From NCBI GenBank assembly GCA_030407315.1, contig JALQPE010000101.1, positions 186,001-250,000 of the forward strand: DNA of 64,000 bases. The letters are read 5' to 3'. The notes under the pieces are model-generated. The model was not told the DNA's origin and searched no databases. It saw only the letters and a list, made by a program, of their open reading frames with translations. Numbering within the stretch: position 1 is the stretch's first letter; each line of letters starts with the position of its first letter. Made by a program: the position numbers and the translations under genes. The DNA is from Asparagopsis taxiformis (lineage: Eukaryota > Rhodophyta > Florideophyceae > Bonnemaisoniales > Bonnemaisoniaceae). Of this stretch, positions 51,791 to 62,581 are shown piece by piece.

Positions 51791-51995
51791 GTGTGGTGCG
51801 GCGTGGTGTGTTGTGGTGCGGTGTGGATGGACGGATGGATGGATGGAGGGAGAGACGAACGAACTGAAGCGTTGACGGATGGATAGATAGAGGGATGGAT
51901 GGATGGATGGACGGATAGATAGATGGATGTATGGATAGGTAGATAGATAGATAGCCAGATGGACAGGTAGGCAGACAGACAGGCAGACCGATGGG
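51791..51995. repeat. Degenerate GTGGTGCG and GGAT/GATA microsatellite array
   Basis: A GTGGTGYG-type stretch at 51791-51825 runs into GGAT units (51824-51847). After about 27 bp come alternating GGAT and GATA units to about 51960, ending in CAGA/CAGG units. The array is imperfect and about 200 bp long. It sits just upstream of the zinc-finger gene. Confidence 0.9.
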
Positions 51996-52290
51996 CGAGC
52001 AGGTTGAGGACCAAGCAGCAAACGGGCAGGCAAGCAGATGGGTAGGGTGAGAGACAGATAGACAGAGTGTGGAAAGAGATGATAGGTGTCGTTGGTCGGT
52101 GGGTGGACAGGATGGAGGTGTATCGTAGAGCTGGAGCTTGAGTACAAGTTACTCTATAATGTAATGTTGGGGAAGACCAAGCAACGGCCAGTGTCAATCG
52201 ATGAATGAGAAAGTATGCGTTTGAGGCAGATAGGCTGGGCTAATGAGGCGTGCTCTGTAGTGGTGTCTGGACTGTAGTGCTTTTTGGCGT

Positions 52291-52310
52291 GGCCAGGCCA
52301 GGTCAGGTCA
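52291..52310. repeat. (GGCCA)2(GGTCA)2 pentamer repeat
   Basis: Two GGCCA units followed directly by two GGTCA units. Confidence 0.8.
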
Positions 52311-52490
52311 GACGGGGGCAGTGTAGTGCAGCGTCAGTCATTCGTCCCCAATTGATCGACTGACTGCGATACGGGTGCGCCGACTGGCTTTGGACTCGGC
52401 GCGGCCCAGCCTGCGCTGCCAGTCGGCACAGCTGTACAGTGACGCATTCACAACTGTCTCACAGTTTATTTATTATATTTTTACTGCGTA

Positions 52491-52520
52491 CTGTGCCGTG
52501 TCGTGCCGTGCTGTGCCGTG
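52491..52520. repeat. Three tandem 10-bp units
   Basis: CTGTGCCGTG, TCGTGCCGTG and CTGTGCCGTG follow each other without a gap. Each is made of two related GTGCC-type pentamers. Confidence 0.9.
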
Positions 52521-53442
52521 CCACGCTTTTACTGGTCCAGTAGATAAATGGTGCTCAATTCTGCGTAGCACCTCGTTACGCATTGTCCAGTTTCCGCCCG
52601 CTGAATTTTTCTGAATTTCTACCTCACAAAATGCCCGCCAAATTTTCTTCCCAAATCCGTACTTGATTACAGGGAGCACATACACTTTGCGACCTATACA
52701 CTAGCGCGTCATTATATTACACACTCGACAATTCAGTAATACTGTATTTATAGTTTGTTCACGGCCCGCATTCGCACCTCAAAATATGGGGTTTTTCCCG
52801 CGTTTCCGTTGACTCCCATAACTTGTATCGACGCAAGTGGTACGATTGATGCCAACCTCGCCGTTGTCCATCTTCTTCTCGTGCCTCTCCGCCCTGCCGC
52901 TCCCATTAGATGCTTCCAAGCCGCCCAACAAACTGACTTGCCCGCCTCGCCCACGCGCAGGCCTTTACGTAGCGTTGTTTCTATTACTATATGCGAGTAG
53001 CAACTGACTCTTACAATCAGTCATGTTTTCGGATCGTTATCTTCACCTTACGAATCGCGATTCTCCGCCGAGCAATCAACACTCTTCGGCGCTGCTCTTC
53101 CCAGTAACGTCCGGTGACTCGCTCATCAGCACACACGCAAAATCGTCCAAACATATGTGACACCCTGAATTCGATCATCAAATCAATTTGCACGCAGATG
53201 GCAATCTCATCTTGCTCAACTGACAGTCACAACAAAAATCGACATTCGTTGGCATTATTCCACGTACCGCAATTAGCGCCAACAACATCTAAATTATCTG
53301 TAAGCGACCAATTCCCGCACCCAGACATTCGATCTACGCGTATGCCATCAAATCGCGTACAGTGTATCCCTGTACGCCCAGCAGTGTACAGTACAATTCC
53401 CCATCAGAAACGGCGCCCCAATCTCGCGTGCATCCGAACAGC

Positions 53443-54690
53443 ATGCAAGCCTTCCTCTCCCCCAATCCCGTCCACCGCCGCCGCGCCCAAACGCACCCAA
53501 CAAATCGCCATGTTGACCCGCGCATGTGCGTCGCGTCCCCACGACGCGTCCTTCTTCTGGGCGGCAGCGGGCGCGTGGGCGTCGAAACGGCCGCTGCCTT
53601 AATCGCACGCACCACCCGTCCATTAGCCGTGACGTTAGCCGCACGCAATGCCAATCGCGCCGCCCATGTGCTCGACCGTCTCCGTCGCGTCCCCGGTAGA
53701 CACGTCCAGCAAACATCCGTCCAGTTCCTCCGTCTGGACTTGCGCCGCGTCGAGGATCATGCACTGCTTCAAGCCGTCGCGCAACATGATCTCGTCGTCC
53801 ATACCGCAGGTCCCTTCCAGCGTCGTCCCTCCCCCACGCGTATTCTCCGCGCATGCATGCGCGCACGCGTGCCCTACATGGACGTCTGTGATGACCCCGC
53901 GCATGCACACGCGTGTAAATTGCTCCATTGTAATGCGATGCAAGATGCTTATACTGCCTTTATATCGACTGGTATTTATCCGGGTGTGAGTAATCTTATG
54001 GCGGCGCATGTCGCCCGCATTGTTGGTGATGCTGATTCGCTCAAATTGTTCTATCATACGGCGGGTAGCGGCGGTATTGGTGCAACTGTGCTGGCGAGCA
54101 CTTTTCTCATCCTTAGTGAGCGCGCTTTGTGTTATGATGCGTCTGGCGAGCAAGTGTGGAAACCACCGGCTGGCGAGCCGGAACGTGTGGATTTTAAAGG
54201 CGCGATTGGGGAACGGACGACGTATCTTCTCAATCTACCGGAAGTGGTTTCATTGCACGACTGTTTGTTCGATGCGAAAAAGGTGCAAATTTATGCAAAG
54301 TTCAGCACCGCACCACCTGTATGGAACTGGTTGTTGCAGTTTATGGCCAAATGGGGTCCGCGTGAATTGATGGCCGATGCCAATGCCATGCTTGCGTTTT
54401 CCAAGTTCAGTATGCCTATTGTGAAAGCTGTAGACTTGCTGAGTGGTGCTCGGACCGGTATGAAAGTTGTCGCAAAAAAGGGCGACCAAACTGCAACATT
54501 TTTGTATCAACATGACAGGTTGGATCAATGCGTTGGACAGGCTACTGCCGCTTTTGCTTTGGAATTGCTGCGTGATGATGCAAAATCTCTTCCATCTGGC
54601 ATATGGTATCCTGAAGAACTTGATGCTGATGTTCGAGCACGTATATTGCGCGATGCTACAGCCTCTGCTGAGTTTTGCTACGTTGAATGA
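53443..54690 (+). CDS. Saccharopine dehydrogenase-like NAD(P)-binding protein, plastid candidate, 415 aa
   Basis: A Rossmann-fold oxidoreductase-like protein of the saccharopine dehydrogenase superfamily. RRVLLLGGSGRVGVETAAAL opens the nucleotide-binding fold near residue 34. The fold continues with TLAARNANRA, LRLDLRRVEDHALLQAVAQ, HDLVVHTAGPFQRR and ACMRARVPYMDVCDD, the standard order for the group. FISTGIYPGVSNLMAAHVAR and FYHTAGSGGIGATVLASTFL lie in the second domain. The chosen ATG gives MQAFLSPNPVHRRRAQTHP, a Phe-containing, Arg-rich plastid transit peptide; the open frame extends upstream without a better start. Plant and cyanobacterial relatives are uncharacterised oxidoreductases, so the substrate is unknown and a role in lysine metabolism should not be assumed. 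Confidence 0.82.
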   Translation: MQAFLSPNPVHRRRAQTHPTNRHVDPRMCVASPRRVLLLGGSGRVGVETAAALIARTTRPLAVTLAARNANRAAHVLDRLRRVPGRHVQQTSVQFLRLDLRRVEDHALLQAVAQHDLVVHTAGPFQRRPSPTRILRACMRARVPYMDVCDDPAHAHACKLLHCNAMQDAYTAFISTGIYPGVSNLMAAHVARIVGDADSLKLFYHTAGSGGIGATVLASTFLILSERALCYDASGEQVWKPPAGEPERVDFKGAIGERTTYLLNLPEVVSLHDCLFDAKKVQIYAKFSTAPPVWNWLLQFMAKWGPRELMADANAMLAFSKFSMPIVKAVDLLSGARTGMKVVAKKGDQTATFLYQHDRLDQCVGQATAAFALELLRDDAKSLPSGIWYPEELDADVRARILRDATASAEFCYVE

Positions 54691-55859
54691 ATCGTATGCA
54701 TAGCTGCCCATTACATGAGCTGTGCGTAGCATCGATGAGGTGCCAGTTTGTAGTATTGTGATACGTATTTATAGATTTTGTCGAGTAAAGCACATTTGGA
54801 TATTTGGTTTGTCACCAAAATGGGATGTGCCCCCATTGTTTCAATACGGCATGTAGAATAAAGGGGATCGATGCCCTGGAGGGGCCACTATGACAACAAT
54901 GTACAACAGTTCATATAATCTAGAATTGGTCGGGGTTGCGATGATGAGAAAAAATCACAAACCCAACCTCTCGCTTCCGCTGGCTTCGCATGTGTTGAGC
55001 AGTCGAAATTGGAAGCACTGTTGCGTTGACGAGATGTAAAGATGATGAATGTATTGCGTGAGACACAAGTTAGGTTTTCAGCGCTTGTCTGAAATGATAT
55101 TTGGAGCTAGGTGTTATACAATTGACCGATATCACTTAACCAGCATTCGCTGCGGCCGTTTGTATCGAGTTTCGTAACACTGCCATGTGAATGGAACTCT
55201 CATACAAATGATGAAAGAATAGTCGCAGAATTTTAAACGTAACGCCTTAGGCAGAATCCCTCCGTTGCCCTATGAATCGATTGTGAGAAGTCGCGGAAAT
55301 CTGGGCCACATCAAAACAGTGTTCAATCGTGCTGCGTTCATCAGGGTACTGTCGATTCCCAAGACGTCGGGATATAATTGTGAATCAAATTGCGTTGGGG
55401 AAGTGAGAACGGCATAAAGAATAGTATTGGTTTCAAATCCATATCTCTCAAGTGTCAGCCGCAGAATTGTGACTCACAAACTTGATCTAACGACATACAA
55501 ATATGACACATGCTGCACTGGGTTGGCAGGTGGGAGAAAAGTTGGTTGATAGAGCAAAGGAAATAAAGCTCTTTGGGGAAGCATAGGAGACAACACGGGA
55601 AGACACGAGACGGTTGTTATCTTTGTCGTTGTCGATGCACGCAGATAAATCCCTGACTTCCATATGTCCTGCAACAAGCTCGGTACACCCATCAAATCAA
55701 ATCGCAAACATTGCACTTACATTTTCACAACGCCACCCCTTCCTCGCCAGCGTTTCTACAAACACAAAACTTCCTAGATCATAACGACAACACCAACACC
55801 ATGACACTCCAAATGTCAACTTTGAACCCAAGTACAGCCCTGCGGTCTCCAGCTTGCCA
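54691..55859. other. Convergent intergenic region, nothing seen
   Basis: 1.2 kb between two convergent genes, A+T-richer than the coding blocks. Open frames are at most 80 codons. No RNA gene signature was found. Confidence 0.5.
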
Positions 55860-57197
55860 TTAGTCCAAACAATCGATTTCCGGTGCAATCGGCTCTGCAA
55901 AAAATCGCCATCCCCACTCATTCTTCACCTTTCCCCCAAACCTCTCATACTCCTCCTCCTTTCCACTACGAAACGCATACCAAAACTCACTCCCCGGTAG
56001 AACTATCGGATGCAAATCCCCTCCCACACAAAGCGCATACGGACCCACGCCACTCGACGGGTCTTTCGTGTAAAAATGCAATTCAGCTCCATTGCCCAAA
56101 CACGATCTCTCATCAAACAAGATTAGCGTATCCCGCAGCAAACTCCCCTCCTCACATGGTACTACAATATTTCGTGCCGTAAGATCCAGCCGCGCCCCGC
56201 TCTTGTACGGATGTTCAGACTCGCAGACAATCCGATATTTCGGACGCATTTTCCGAACACCTCCATGCGAATTCTGTATAGCATCTCTCCGATACTTCTC
56301 CACCAACTGCTTGTCCGTGAAAAAGCCTCTCGGCTCTACAAACTGCTTGAACATCAGTGCCGGTGCCGCTAGTAGAAACGACAACAATGCCTCACGCTCA
56401 TCGACGCTCTCTCCGTGCAGAAAATACCCAATTCCAAGTGCTCTTCCTTTTGAAATCTCTGAAAACTCCATAATCGTGCGCACCGCATTCGTCACATCCA
56501 ACTGCTGCAGACATCCCGTCGCATGCGCATTGGCCAGCATTGCCCATATCGTACGCATTACCTTCCATTGTCCGCCCGCCAACGACGCATTCAGCTGTGC
56601 GATGTTTTGCGCCAAACAGTCCATGAACAATTTATCAACGCTCGGCGGCGGCAACGCGCGCGGCGTTTGTAGTCCGTGCTCTTCGCTCACCTCTGGGAGG
56701 GCGTACACAGCCGACATGTACTGTCTCATATTCTCCAGCGTCATGTGGCTCTTCATGTGCTGCACAATGAGCTCTTCCAGCTCCTCGCAGCCCACTTCAT
56801 GTGCGAGACACACAAGCATGATGTTGTGGCGTATCGTTTCAGTGCTGACGCTTAGCGATATCGTGCCTGTCATGAGAAATTCAATCAGGTCTTGGAATAC
56901 CTCCGGCTCCACATTGGGTTTGCGAAGCACATTTGGTGCGATTGGGGCCCATTGCGGGCTTAGTAGCGCGTTGAAGTAGGCAGAGCGAGCTCGGAGTATC
57001 TGTGAATGCAGAGCGAGGCGCTGTTGGTTGAAAACGACTATGCATGTGTCGGATAGGTTCACATCAGAGAGTAGAGACTGAAAGTCTTCGATGAGTGCTT
57101 CACAGTCTGAGTAGGATGATTGGCGTTCGAAGGATTCAACCATTGTTGCGCTGTTCACATTCTGGAGGTTGGAGAAACTGGTTGCAATGTCGGGCAT
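55860..57197 (-). CDS. BTB/POZ-domain protein, 445 aa
   Basis: The BTB fold lies at about residues 38-155: LLSDVNLSDTCIVVFNQQRL, ALHSQILRARSAYFNALLS, FQDLIEFLMTGTISLSV, and LVCLAHEVGCEELEELIVQH. A helical region follows that could be a BACK-like extension (MRQYMSAVYALPEV; FMDCLAQNIAQLNAS; WKVMRTIWAML). The C-terminal 170 residues form a separate, probably beta-rich domain with KYRIVCESEHPYKSGARLDL, YALCVGGDLHPIVLPGSEFW and FGGKVKNEWGWRFFAEPIAP. I do not recognise that domain. BTB proteins commonly recruit substrates to CUL3 ubiquitin ligases, which is a guess here. The first ATG is at 57197; the frame upstream has none. Confidence 0.85.
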   Translation of the reverse strand: MPDIATSFSNLQNVNSATMVESFERQSSYSDCEALIEDFQSLLSDVNLSDTCIVVFNQQRLALHSQILRARSAYFNALLSPQWAPIAPNVLRKPNVEPEVFQDLIEFLMTGTISLSVSTETIRHNIMLVCLAHEVGCEELEELIVQHMKSHMTLENMRQYMSAVYALPEVSEEHGLQTPRALPPPSVDKLFMDCLAQNIAQLNASLAGGQWKVMRTIWAMLANAHATGCLQQLDVTNAVRTIMEFSEISKGRALGIGYFLHGESVDEREALLSFLLAAPALMFKQFVEPRGFFTDKQLVEKYRRDAIQNSHGGVRKMRPKYRIVCESEHPYKSGARLDLTARNIVVPCEEGSLLRDTLILFDERSCLGNGAELHFYTKDPSSGVGPYALCVGGDLHPIVLPGSEFWYAFRSGKEEEYERFGGKVKNEWGWRFFAEPIAPEIDCLD

Positions 57198-57724
57198 GAA
57201 AGAGTCTTGCCTCAAGCATAACGATGTTAATTTAGTGTCTGACTATCCTTGCGAGTCGAATGATAGATGGTTGTCGATGAGGAATTGGTTGCAGCAAATC
57301 TCAGAATCAGCTGGAGGAGTAGAATGGACTTCCGTGGATGGGATTCTTATGAAGTGGGTGGAATGATGAAGTCACGTGTCACGCATCTATTGGGTAGCCT
57401 CACACGTGAAATTAAAGGTGAAAAGTTATAAGTGTTTGGAAAATACCTTTTTCAGAAACACAATTTTGTAGGTGTTGCCGTACAGCATGGCTGGCATCAT
57501 CAATCAACTTAGCGAAGGCTGCAAATCACGTCACTAGGGGGCCCTCTCAAAAATATCCAGAAAACATAACCAGGGAACAAATCGAAGCTGAAATTACATC
57601 TTCATGAAGCCCAGTTCCTTCTAAACCAACTCCTTTTTCCAGACTCGTTCAACCACAGCAACACGACATCAATCCATCTGTCAACACATACCTCGTCTAT
57701 AGATCTTTCATTCACAGAACAAAC
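57198..57724. other. Divergent region between BTB and SEC61G genes
   Basis: 527 bp with both promoters. The plus-strand leader before SEC61G is C/A-rich. No other feature. Confidence 0.45.
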
Positions 57725-58110
57725 ATGGACGCCGCAAAAACCGTCAGCCAACCTCTCCATGGTTTCATGGTCGATTCCGTGCGACTTGTTCGTCGTTGCA
57801 ACAAACCTGATAAGAAGGGTACGTTACAATTGCGCTTTTGCTGAAGCTATCGCTCAAGTTGAGCGTTACTAACAATGACACATCGGTGTGCGTCTTGTGA
57901 ATAATGCAGAGTTTATGAAGATCTCAACAGCTACCGCGATTGGTTTTGCCGTCATGGGCTTCATTGGATTCTTCGTCCGATTGATTCATATCCCAGTGAA
58001 CAAAATTTTGCTTGGTATGTTATCCATCAGACATGGTCTCAACACGTGCACATCGGGAACTAACCATGTTACATTTATTTTGAACGCTGGTCATGACATA
58101 TGTAGGTTGA
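57725..58110 (+). CDS. SEC61G: Sec61 gamma (SecE) translocon subunit, three exons, 67 aa
   Basis: Exons are 57725-57818, 57910-58014 and 58106-58110, separated by two 91-nt GT-AG introns. Sec61 gamma clamps the two halves of the Sec61 channel in the ER membrane. The product contains the conserved amphipathic helix and basic hinge ([20 protein letters not shown]) and a single tail-anchoring helix ([20 protein letters not shown]) ending IPVNKILLG. Length and layout are exactly those of the family. The last exon contributes only two bases of the final Gly codon and the stop TGA. The gene is too fragmented to appear as one long frame. Confidence 0.92.
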
Positions 58111-58347
58111 AATTTTAACTTGTAACGCAGTCGCGTACTAAACCAGGCAAGGAAGACTAAACCAATCGAGAGCAACCAGCAACATCAAAGGGGAACATTG
58201 CTACCAACTTAGTTTTCAACCATGCACAGACAATGCATACGAATACGTAACTGAAAATAAATCTGCGTTTCACGACGTCTACCACAATACTCTGTACAAA
58301 AATCCGCATAATAACACAACGTCCAAGTGAATCGAGTGCTCCACTCT

Positions 58348-61092
58348 TCAGCGGTGCATAAATTGTCTGAATCCTCTCGTCCTATCAAGCAATTCATTTG
58401 CCATCTCCACCGTCGTTCCATCCTGCGCGCTTTCAGCTCTTGCTGCGACGTTTTCAGCGACTGCAGTAAACAAGCTCATCACGTCTCGCATGGTCAACCG
58501 CTGTCGACCGAATGTTTTCAGACCTTCCACACCTAATGCACCGTCGATGATCGCCCGTTTCTTTTCCTGTAACGCGAGAATTCGATCCTCAATGCTGTTT
58601 TCAATCTTCATTCGCGTCACTTCCACGTCCTTTTTCTGCCCGATTCGGTGCACACGGTCAATGGCCTGATCTTCCACCGCCGGATTCCACCAAGAATCAA
58701 GCAGAAATACGCGGTTCGCAACAGTTAAATTCAGCCCTGTACAGCCCGCTTTCAGCGAAATCAAGAATAGTCTACATTTCGACCGCGTCTTGAACGTGCG
58801 AAGCACTGTACTTCTCTCATTCAAGCTCATATTGCCGTCCAGACGAACGTATTCATATCCCTCCTCCTTCAGCGACACCTCCACAAGATCCAGCATGCGT
58901 GTCCATTGTGAAAAACATAACACCTTGTCCTGTGTCGTTTCCAGTATCTTCTGATACTCTTTTATGAACGCTGTAATCTTGGTCGAAGTCTTGGTTTTCT
59001 TCGCCTCTTCCACGAGATCATCTTCTGCTTTCCCTACATCTTCACCTTTGACATCAGCCTTATTCTCTGTTTTTCCCGATCGACGCGCCCGTTTCGATGG
59101 ACCACTTCGCACCTCAGCGCTGTCATTTTCCGGCTTGCGCTTTCCAAAGTTGAATTCAATCTTCGATTTCTTCACAGTGTTCTTCTGCTCTTGCACTGCC
59201 GCATTCGCTGCGTTCTTATCACGCAATTGCGCCCTATGCAATGCATGAATCTCTTTTCGTACCTCTTCCAGCGCCATAGTGTCCCCATCACTGCCAAGCG
59301 TACCGCGACAAGCTGGACACGAGTCGTTGGATTTGTGCCACTCGTCAAAATCAGCGGCGCAGAAAATGTGCCCGCATTTCGTCACAATTCCCTCCGATTC
59401 AATCACGTCCATGCAGATTGGACACGTCTGCGACACGGAGGATCCGGGTCCAAGCTCAAATGACAATCGCTTTTGAATTGGGGGCGGTAACACGTTGAAC
59501 ATGCATCTTGTACGCATTCGCATGTCAACGACGTCTAGTTCGTCGTCTGAAAATTTGAACTCCGTTTCAAGACCCCATTCACATAGCGCTGGATGGCCAC
59601 ATGCTTGGCGCAGTCGGAGAAGGACGACGAGACAGAATGCCATGTTAGCATCATCCCCCATGCGGTTGATGCTGCTCACGGCAGACACTTCCTGTCTGTG
59701 ATAGTAGGCAAGTTCAGTCTTGGAGAATTTATACTCGACAACTTTCACGTTTCGTGCCGGCAAATCGATGACAGATTTGCCGTCAATCTTGTCGTACTTT
59801 GCTCGTCGTAGCAAAACGACACCAGTGAGTACTTGGAAACGTTTAAACAAAGCTTCCTTGTTGCCATTCACTCTTTCCATCGGTCGTTTGTATTTCGCCA
59901 CCCAGGTGCGATAACTATCGACGACGAAATAACGAATGAAGGTGAACAGGGAATATATATCATCCACAGTGTTCTGGATTGGGGTACCGGTGAGAGCCCA
60001 TCTTCTGGCAGCATCAAGTTTCATACTGGCTTTGAATGTCTCTGATCTATGGTTCTTAATTGCTTGCGCCTCATCAAGCACGACTCGGAACCATTTCAAT
60101 CTAAACAACGGACCCCTCGAACGCTTTCGAATGACGTTTCGCTGATCATCAATCTCGAGTGGTTTTGGATATTCCTGTACGAGCATTCCGTACGAGGTAA
60201 TGACGACATCATATTTGAGCAATGTATGATGATCTCTGGGGCGATTAGGGCCATGATAGACACAAACGCGTGGACGATAGAGCTCATCGATACGCTCCTC
60301 AAGTTCGCTAGCCCACTGATGCAAAATACTCGTCGGAGCAACAATCAAATTTCCCCACGGAACATCACGTTCATTCTGTCCATTGTGTGGTTTATTGGTG
60401 AGCATAAGTGAAATCATCGATAAAGTCTTACCAAAGCCTTGATCATCAGCCAAAATACCACCTTGGGGATGATCGGGGGGTTTGTTCGATGATTCACGCT
60501 CAGCCATCCACGCCAATGCCTGACGCTGATGCTTCAACAACAGCACATTGAGCTCTGGCGGGGTCTGCATCTCGCGGGTAGCATCAGCTGACAACCTATT
60601 TAATTGAACGAGCTGCTCCATCTGCTGCGCACTAAGCGTCGGAGAACTATCAGGGGATCGTTCCATACTCAATTCGACGGGGTCGTCTTCAAAAATCTTC
60701 TCCATAACACCATCATCAGCGGGGGCAGAAATAATCCTGTTGACCTGCTCGACGGGGCGGGACGGCGTCTCGTCCGCAGGCGACAGGCGCTTGCGCGCAG
60801 GCGTTTTCCTCAGCGCAGCGGCGCGCATTCGGGCGAGATAGGCGGGGTCGTTCATCAGGGAGACAATCTCCTCGTCGCTATCATCGTCTGAAAAGGCGTG
60901 GTGCTTGACAGGCGCGACGGTCGGGGTGGAGACTTGCACAACGTCGTCGTCGTCGTCATCGATGAACAGAGAGGAGACTTTGAGCGGGGTGGCTGTTTTG
61001 CGCGGAGGCGGGGTGATCAGGGATTGAATTTGCGGCGCGTCGCTGTCGGACGAATCTGCGAGATCGATGACTTCGATGGCGTCGTCCTGCAT
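58348..61092 (-). CDS. RAD5/RAD16-type SNF2 ATPase with internal RING finger, 914 aa
   Basis: A DNA-dependent translocase with a ubiquitin-ligase-type finger. Residues 1-170 are acidic and Ser-rich, beginning with SIM-like patches (IEVIDLADSSDSD; VSSLFIDDDDDD). The helicase core starts at about 180: GGILADDQGFGKTLSMISLM (motif I, residues 211-230), VVLDEAQAIKN (motif II, DEAQ, 337-347) and RRWALTGTPIQN (motif III). A C3HC4 RING lies at 557-596 (CPICMD, KCGHIFCAADF, CPACRG), between the two RecA lobes as in RAD5, RAD16 and HLTF. The second lobe contains KVLCFSQWTRMLDLVE, LISLKAGCTGLNL and QAIDRVHRIGQKKDVEV. No HIRAN domain is visible. Family roles are nucleotide-excision repair, post-replication repair or SUMO-targeted ubiquitination; the precise one is not decided. 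Confidence 0.93.
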   Translation of the reverse strand: MQDDAIEVIDLADSSDSDAPQIQSLITPPPRKTATPLKVSSLFIDDDDDDVVQVSTPTVAPVKHHAFSDDDSDEEIVSLMNDPAYLARMRAAALRKTPARKRLSPADETPSRPVEQVNRIISAPADDGVMEKIFEDDPVELSMERSPDSSPTLSAQQMEQLVQLNRLSADATREMQTPPELNVLLLKHQRQALAWMAERESSNKPPDHPQGGILADDQGFGKTLSMISLMLTNKPHNGQNERDVPWGNLIVAPTSILHQWASELEERIDELYRPRVCVYHGPNRPRDHHTLLKYDVVITSYGMLVQEYPKPLEIDDQRNVIRKRSRGPLFRLKWFRVVLDEAQAIKNHRSETFKASMKLDAARRWALTGTPIQNTVDDIYSLFTFIRYFVVDSYRTWVAKYKRPMERVNGNKEALFKRFQVLTGVVLLRRAKYDKIDGKSVIDLPARNVKVVEYKFSKTELAYYHRQEVSAVSSINRMGDDANMAFCLVVLLRLRQACGHPALCEWGLETEFKFSDDELDVVDMRMRTRCMFNVLPPPIQKRLSFELGPGSSVSQTCPICMDVIESEGIVTKCGHIFCAADFDEWHKSNDSCPACRGTLGSDGDTMALEEVRKEIHALHRAQLRDKNAANAAVQEQKNTVKKSKIEFNFGKRKPENDSAEVRSGPSKRARRSGKTENKADVKGEDVGKAEDDLVEEAKKTKTSTKITAFIKEYQKILETTQDKVLCFSQWTRMLDLVEVSLKEEGYEYVRLDGNMSLNERSTVLRTFKTRSKCRLFLISLKAGCTGLNLTVANRVFLLDSWWNPAVEDQAIDRVHRIGQKKDVEVTRMKIENSIEDRILALQEKKRAIIDGALGVEGLKTFGRQRLTMRDVMSLFTAVAENVAARAESAQDGTTVEMANELLDRTRGFRQFMHR

Positions 61093-62581
61093 CGCGAATG
61101 GGACTTGTTTGTTGGCGACGACGCGTTACTCGTTGGACGTCGTTGTGCGGAGACATTGCAGGCGTGCGGTGCTGGCATGTCGTTTACAAGGTTTTCGGAA
61201 GGGTTGTGGAAGTGTGTGATTTTTTTGGCGTTTCAGACAGTGAAGGCCTTGTTGACATGATAACAGTGTGCCATTGTGGATTTAAATTTAAAAATCGCGA
61301 TGCACGTAGCTCGATAGATATGCGCGGCGTGATGTATGAAGGCATCGAATTTTCAGGCCTTTTTGGTTTCAGATCACACGGGAGTTTGGGTGATGGGATT
61401 GGATGTTTGGATGTTGATTTGGGTTGAAATTTGATGGTCCGCATACGGTTTCGGTGTTTGGTAACAGGGCTAGTTATCAGTGGTCTATTACGTGTCGTAG
61501 ACCAGTGGTCCCGTACTACATATGTACCTGCATCCTACTTCGTTCTAGAAAATTAAGTCCTTCGAGGCTGTCGACTTCACATTTCATTTATCAGCGATTT
61601 AATCGTTTCCAAAGTGCCATGATCTTGGAAGAATAGTCGCGAAAAGCAAGGAACACATATTTTGTTGTGCTTGACACAACAGAAGGCACAGTGAATATTC
61701 ATCAAAATTTGTAAGATTATATATACTGTACTGTGCTGGAGCCAATGAAACGTAGAATACGGAAATATCTCCAGCATAATATTGTCGAGATACCGAATAT
61801 CTGGACCGCAGCAGTATCTATACATGTGTAAGACTCACTGGTGTTCCAGCTCTCAGGTTTCCAAAAACAGGAAACAGTCTCAAATACAAGCTATAAGAAT
61901 GCCCCGTCATTTCCAATGGCGCAAAAGTCGATTCATCGTAGCCACAACGGCAAGGAATTATTATCCCCAAACACACGTATATGTTTCCGCATTCTTTCCA
62001 GTTCCACTATACTTCTCGGGCTATTCCCGCTTCTAGTGCTGGGCAAGTCCATAAATCCCTGGTGGAAAGACGAAATTGAAAGATATCCGTCTAACGGTGA
62101 AATTAAGCAAATCAGGAGATCACCAGTTGTCTGTAACCCAGGTGGCAATGCAGTAATCTTATCGGTATCATACAATTGCAAGACACATGTTAAGTCTCTT
62201 ATGTTATGAGACAAGACATGTTTGACGAAATTGCAAGTTGTAGCTGATAGCGACTCTAGCATTTCCGTTAGCGGTCTACTATAGCCATCGCAAAAATCCC
62301 AATGTTCAGGCGTCGTGCGAACTGCGAGCGTAGACGTAGTCCATTTTCTTCGGAAGATAGGAACAAGTCGTTCATTTGTCGTTTCAAGCAATGTTGCCAA
62401 GCCAATACTGCGCTTTAGATAAAACCCTCATTCCTTAGTGATTATCCTGGTCCATATTTCCCACTGAAAGTTCAATTTTTATTCCATACAAACTATGCAT
62501 GCCAGCTTGCGCAAATTCTTCATATGACTAATTTCCATGCAAAGATACTCACCACTCGAAGCATTCCAAAAAAGCTGTCGA
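61093..62581. other. A+T-rich intergenic region with one doubtful open frame
   Basis: The sequence becomes visibly richer in A and T here. It lies between the SNF2 gene (5' end) and the hydrolase gene (3' end). Apart from the open frame listed separately at 61933-62403, nothing is supported. Confidence 0.5.
61933..62403 (-). CDS. Doubtful open frame of about 155 codons, possible exon
   Basis: The frame is open, contains no initial ATG, and follows AAAGCGCAG, which could be a splice acceptor. It reads ERLVPIFRRKWTTSTLAVRT, EMLESLSATTCNFVKHVLS, LTCVLQLYDTDKITALPPG. No family is recognised. It might be a terminal exon of an unrecognised gene or of an alternative transcript of the upstream hydrolase, or a chance frame. 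Confidence 0.2.
   Translation of the reverse strand, partial: GLATLLETTNERLVPIFRRKWTTSTLAVRTTPEHWDFCDGYSRPLTEMLESLSATTCNFVKHVLSHNIRDLTCVLQLYDTDKITALPPGLQTTGDLLICLISPLDGYLSISSFHQGFMDLPSTRSGNSPRSIVELERMRKHIRVFGDNNSLPLWLR

Larger units (their letters stand above)
51670..53442. other. Repeat-rich divergent intergenic region
   Basis: 1.8 kb between the zinc-finger gene (minus) and the saccharopine-dehydrogenase-like gene (plus). It holds the GGAT/GATA tetranucleotide array, GGCCA/GGTCA pentamers and a CTGTGCCGTG decamer array. Long frames through the array are repeat artefacts. No gene is supported. Confidence 0.6.

Noticed and set aside
51710..52197. Long minus-strand open frames rich in Ser, Ile, His, Pro, Leu
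   Set aside because: They are direct translations of the GGAT/GATA microsatellite and have no non-repeat coding content.
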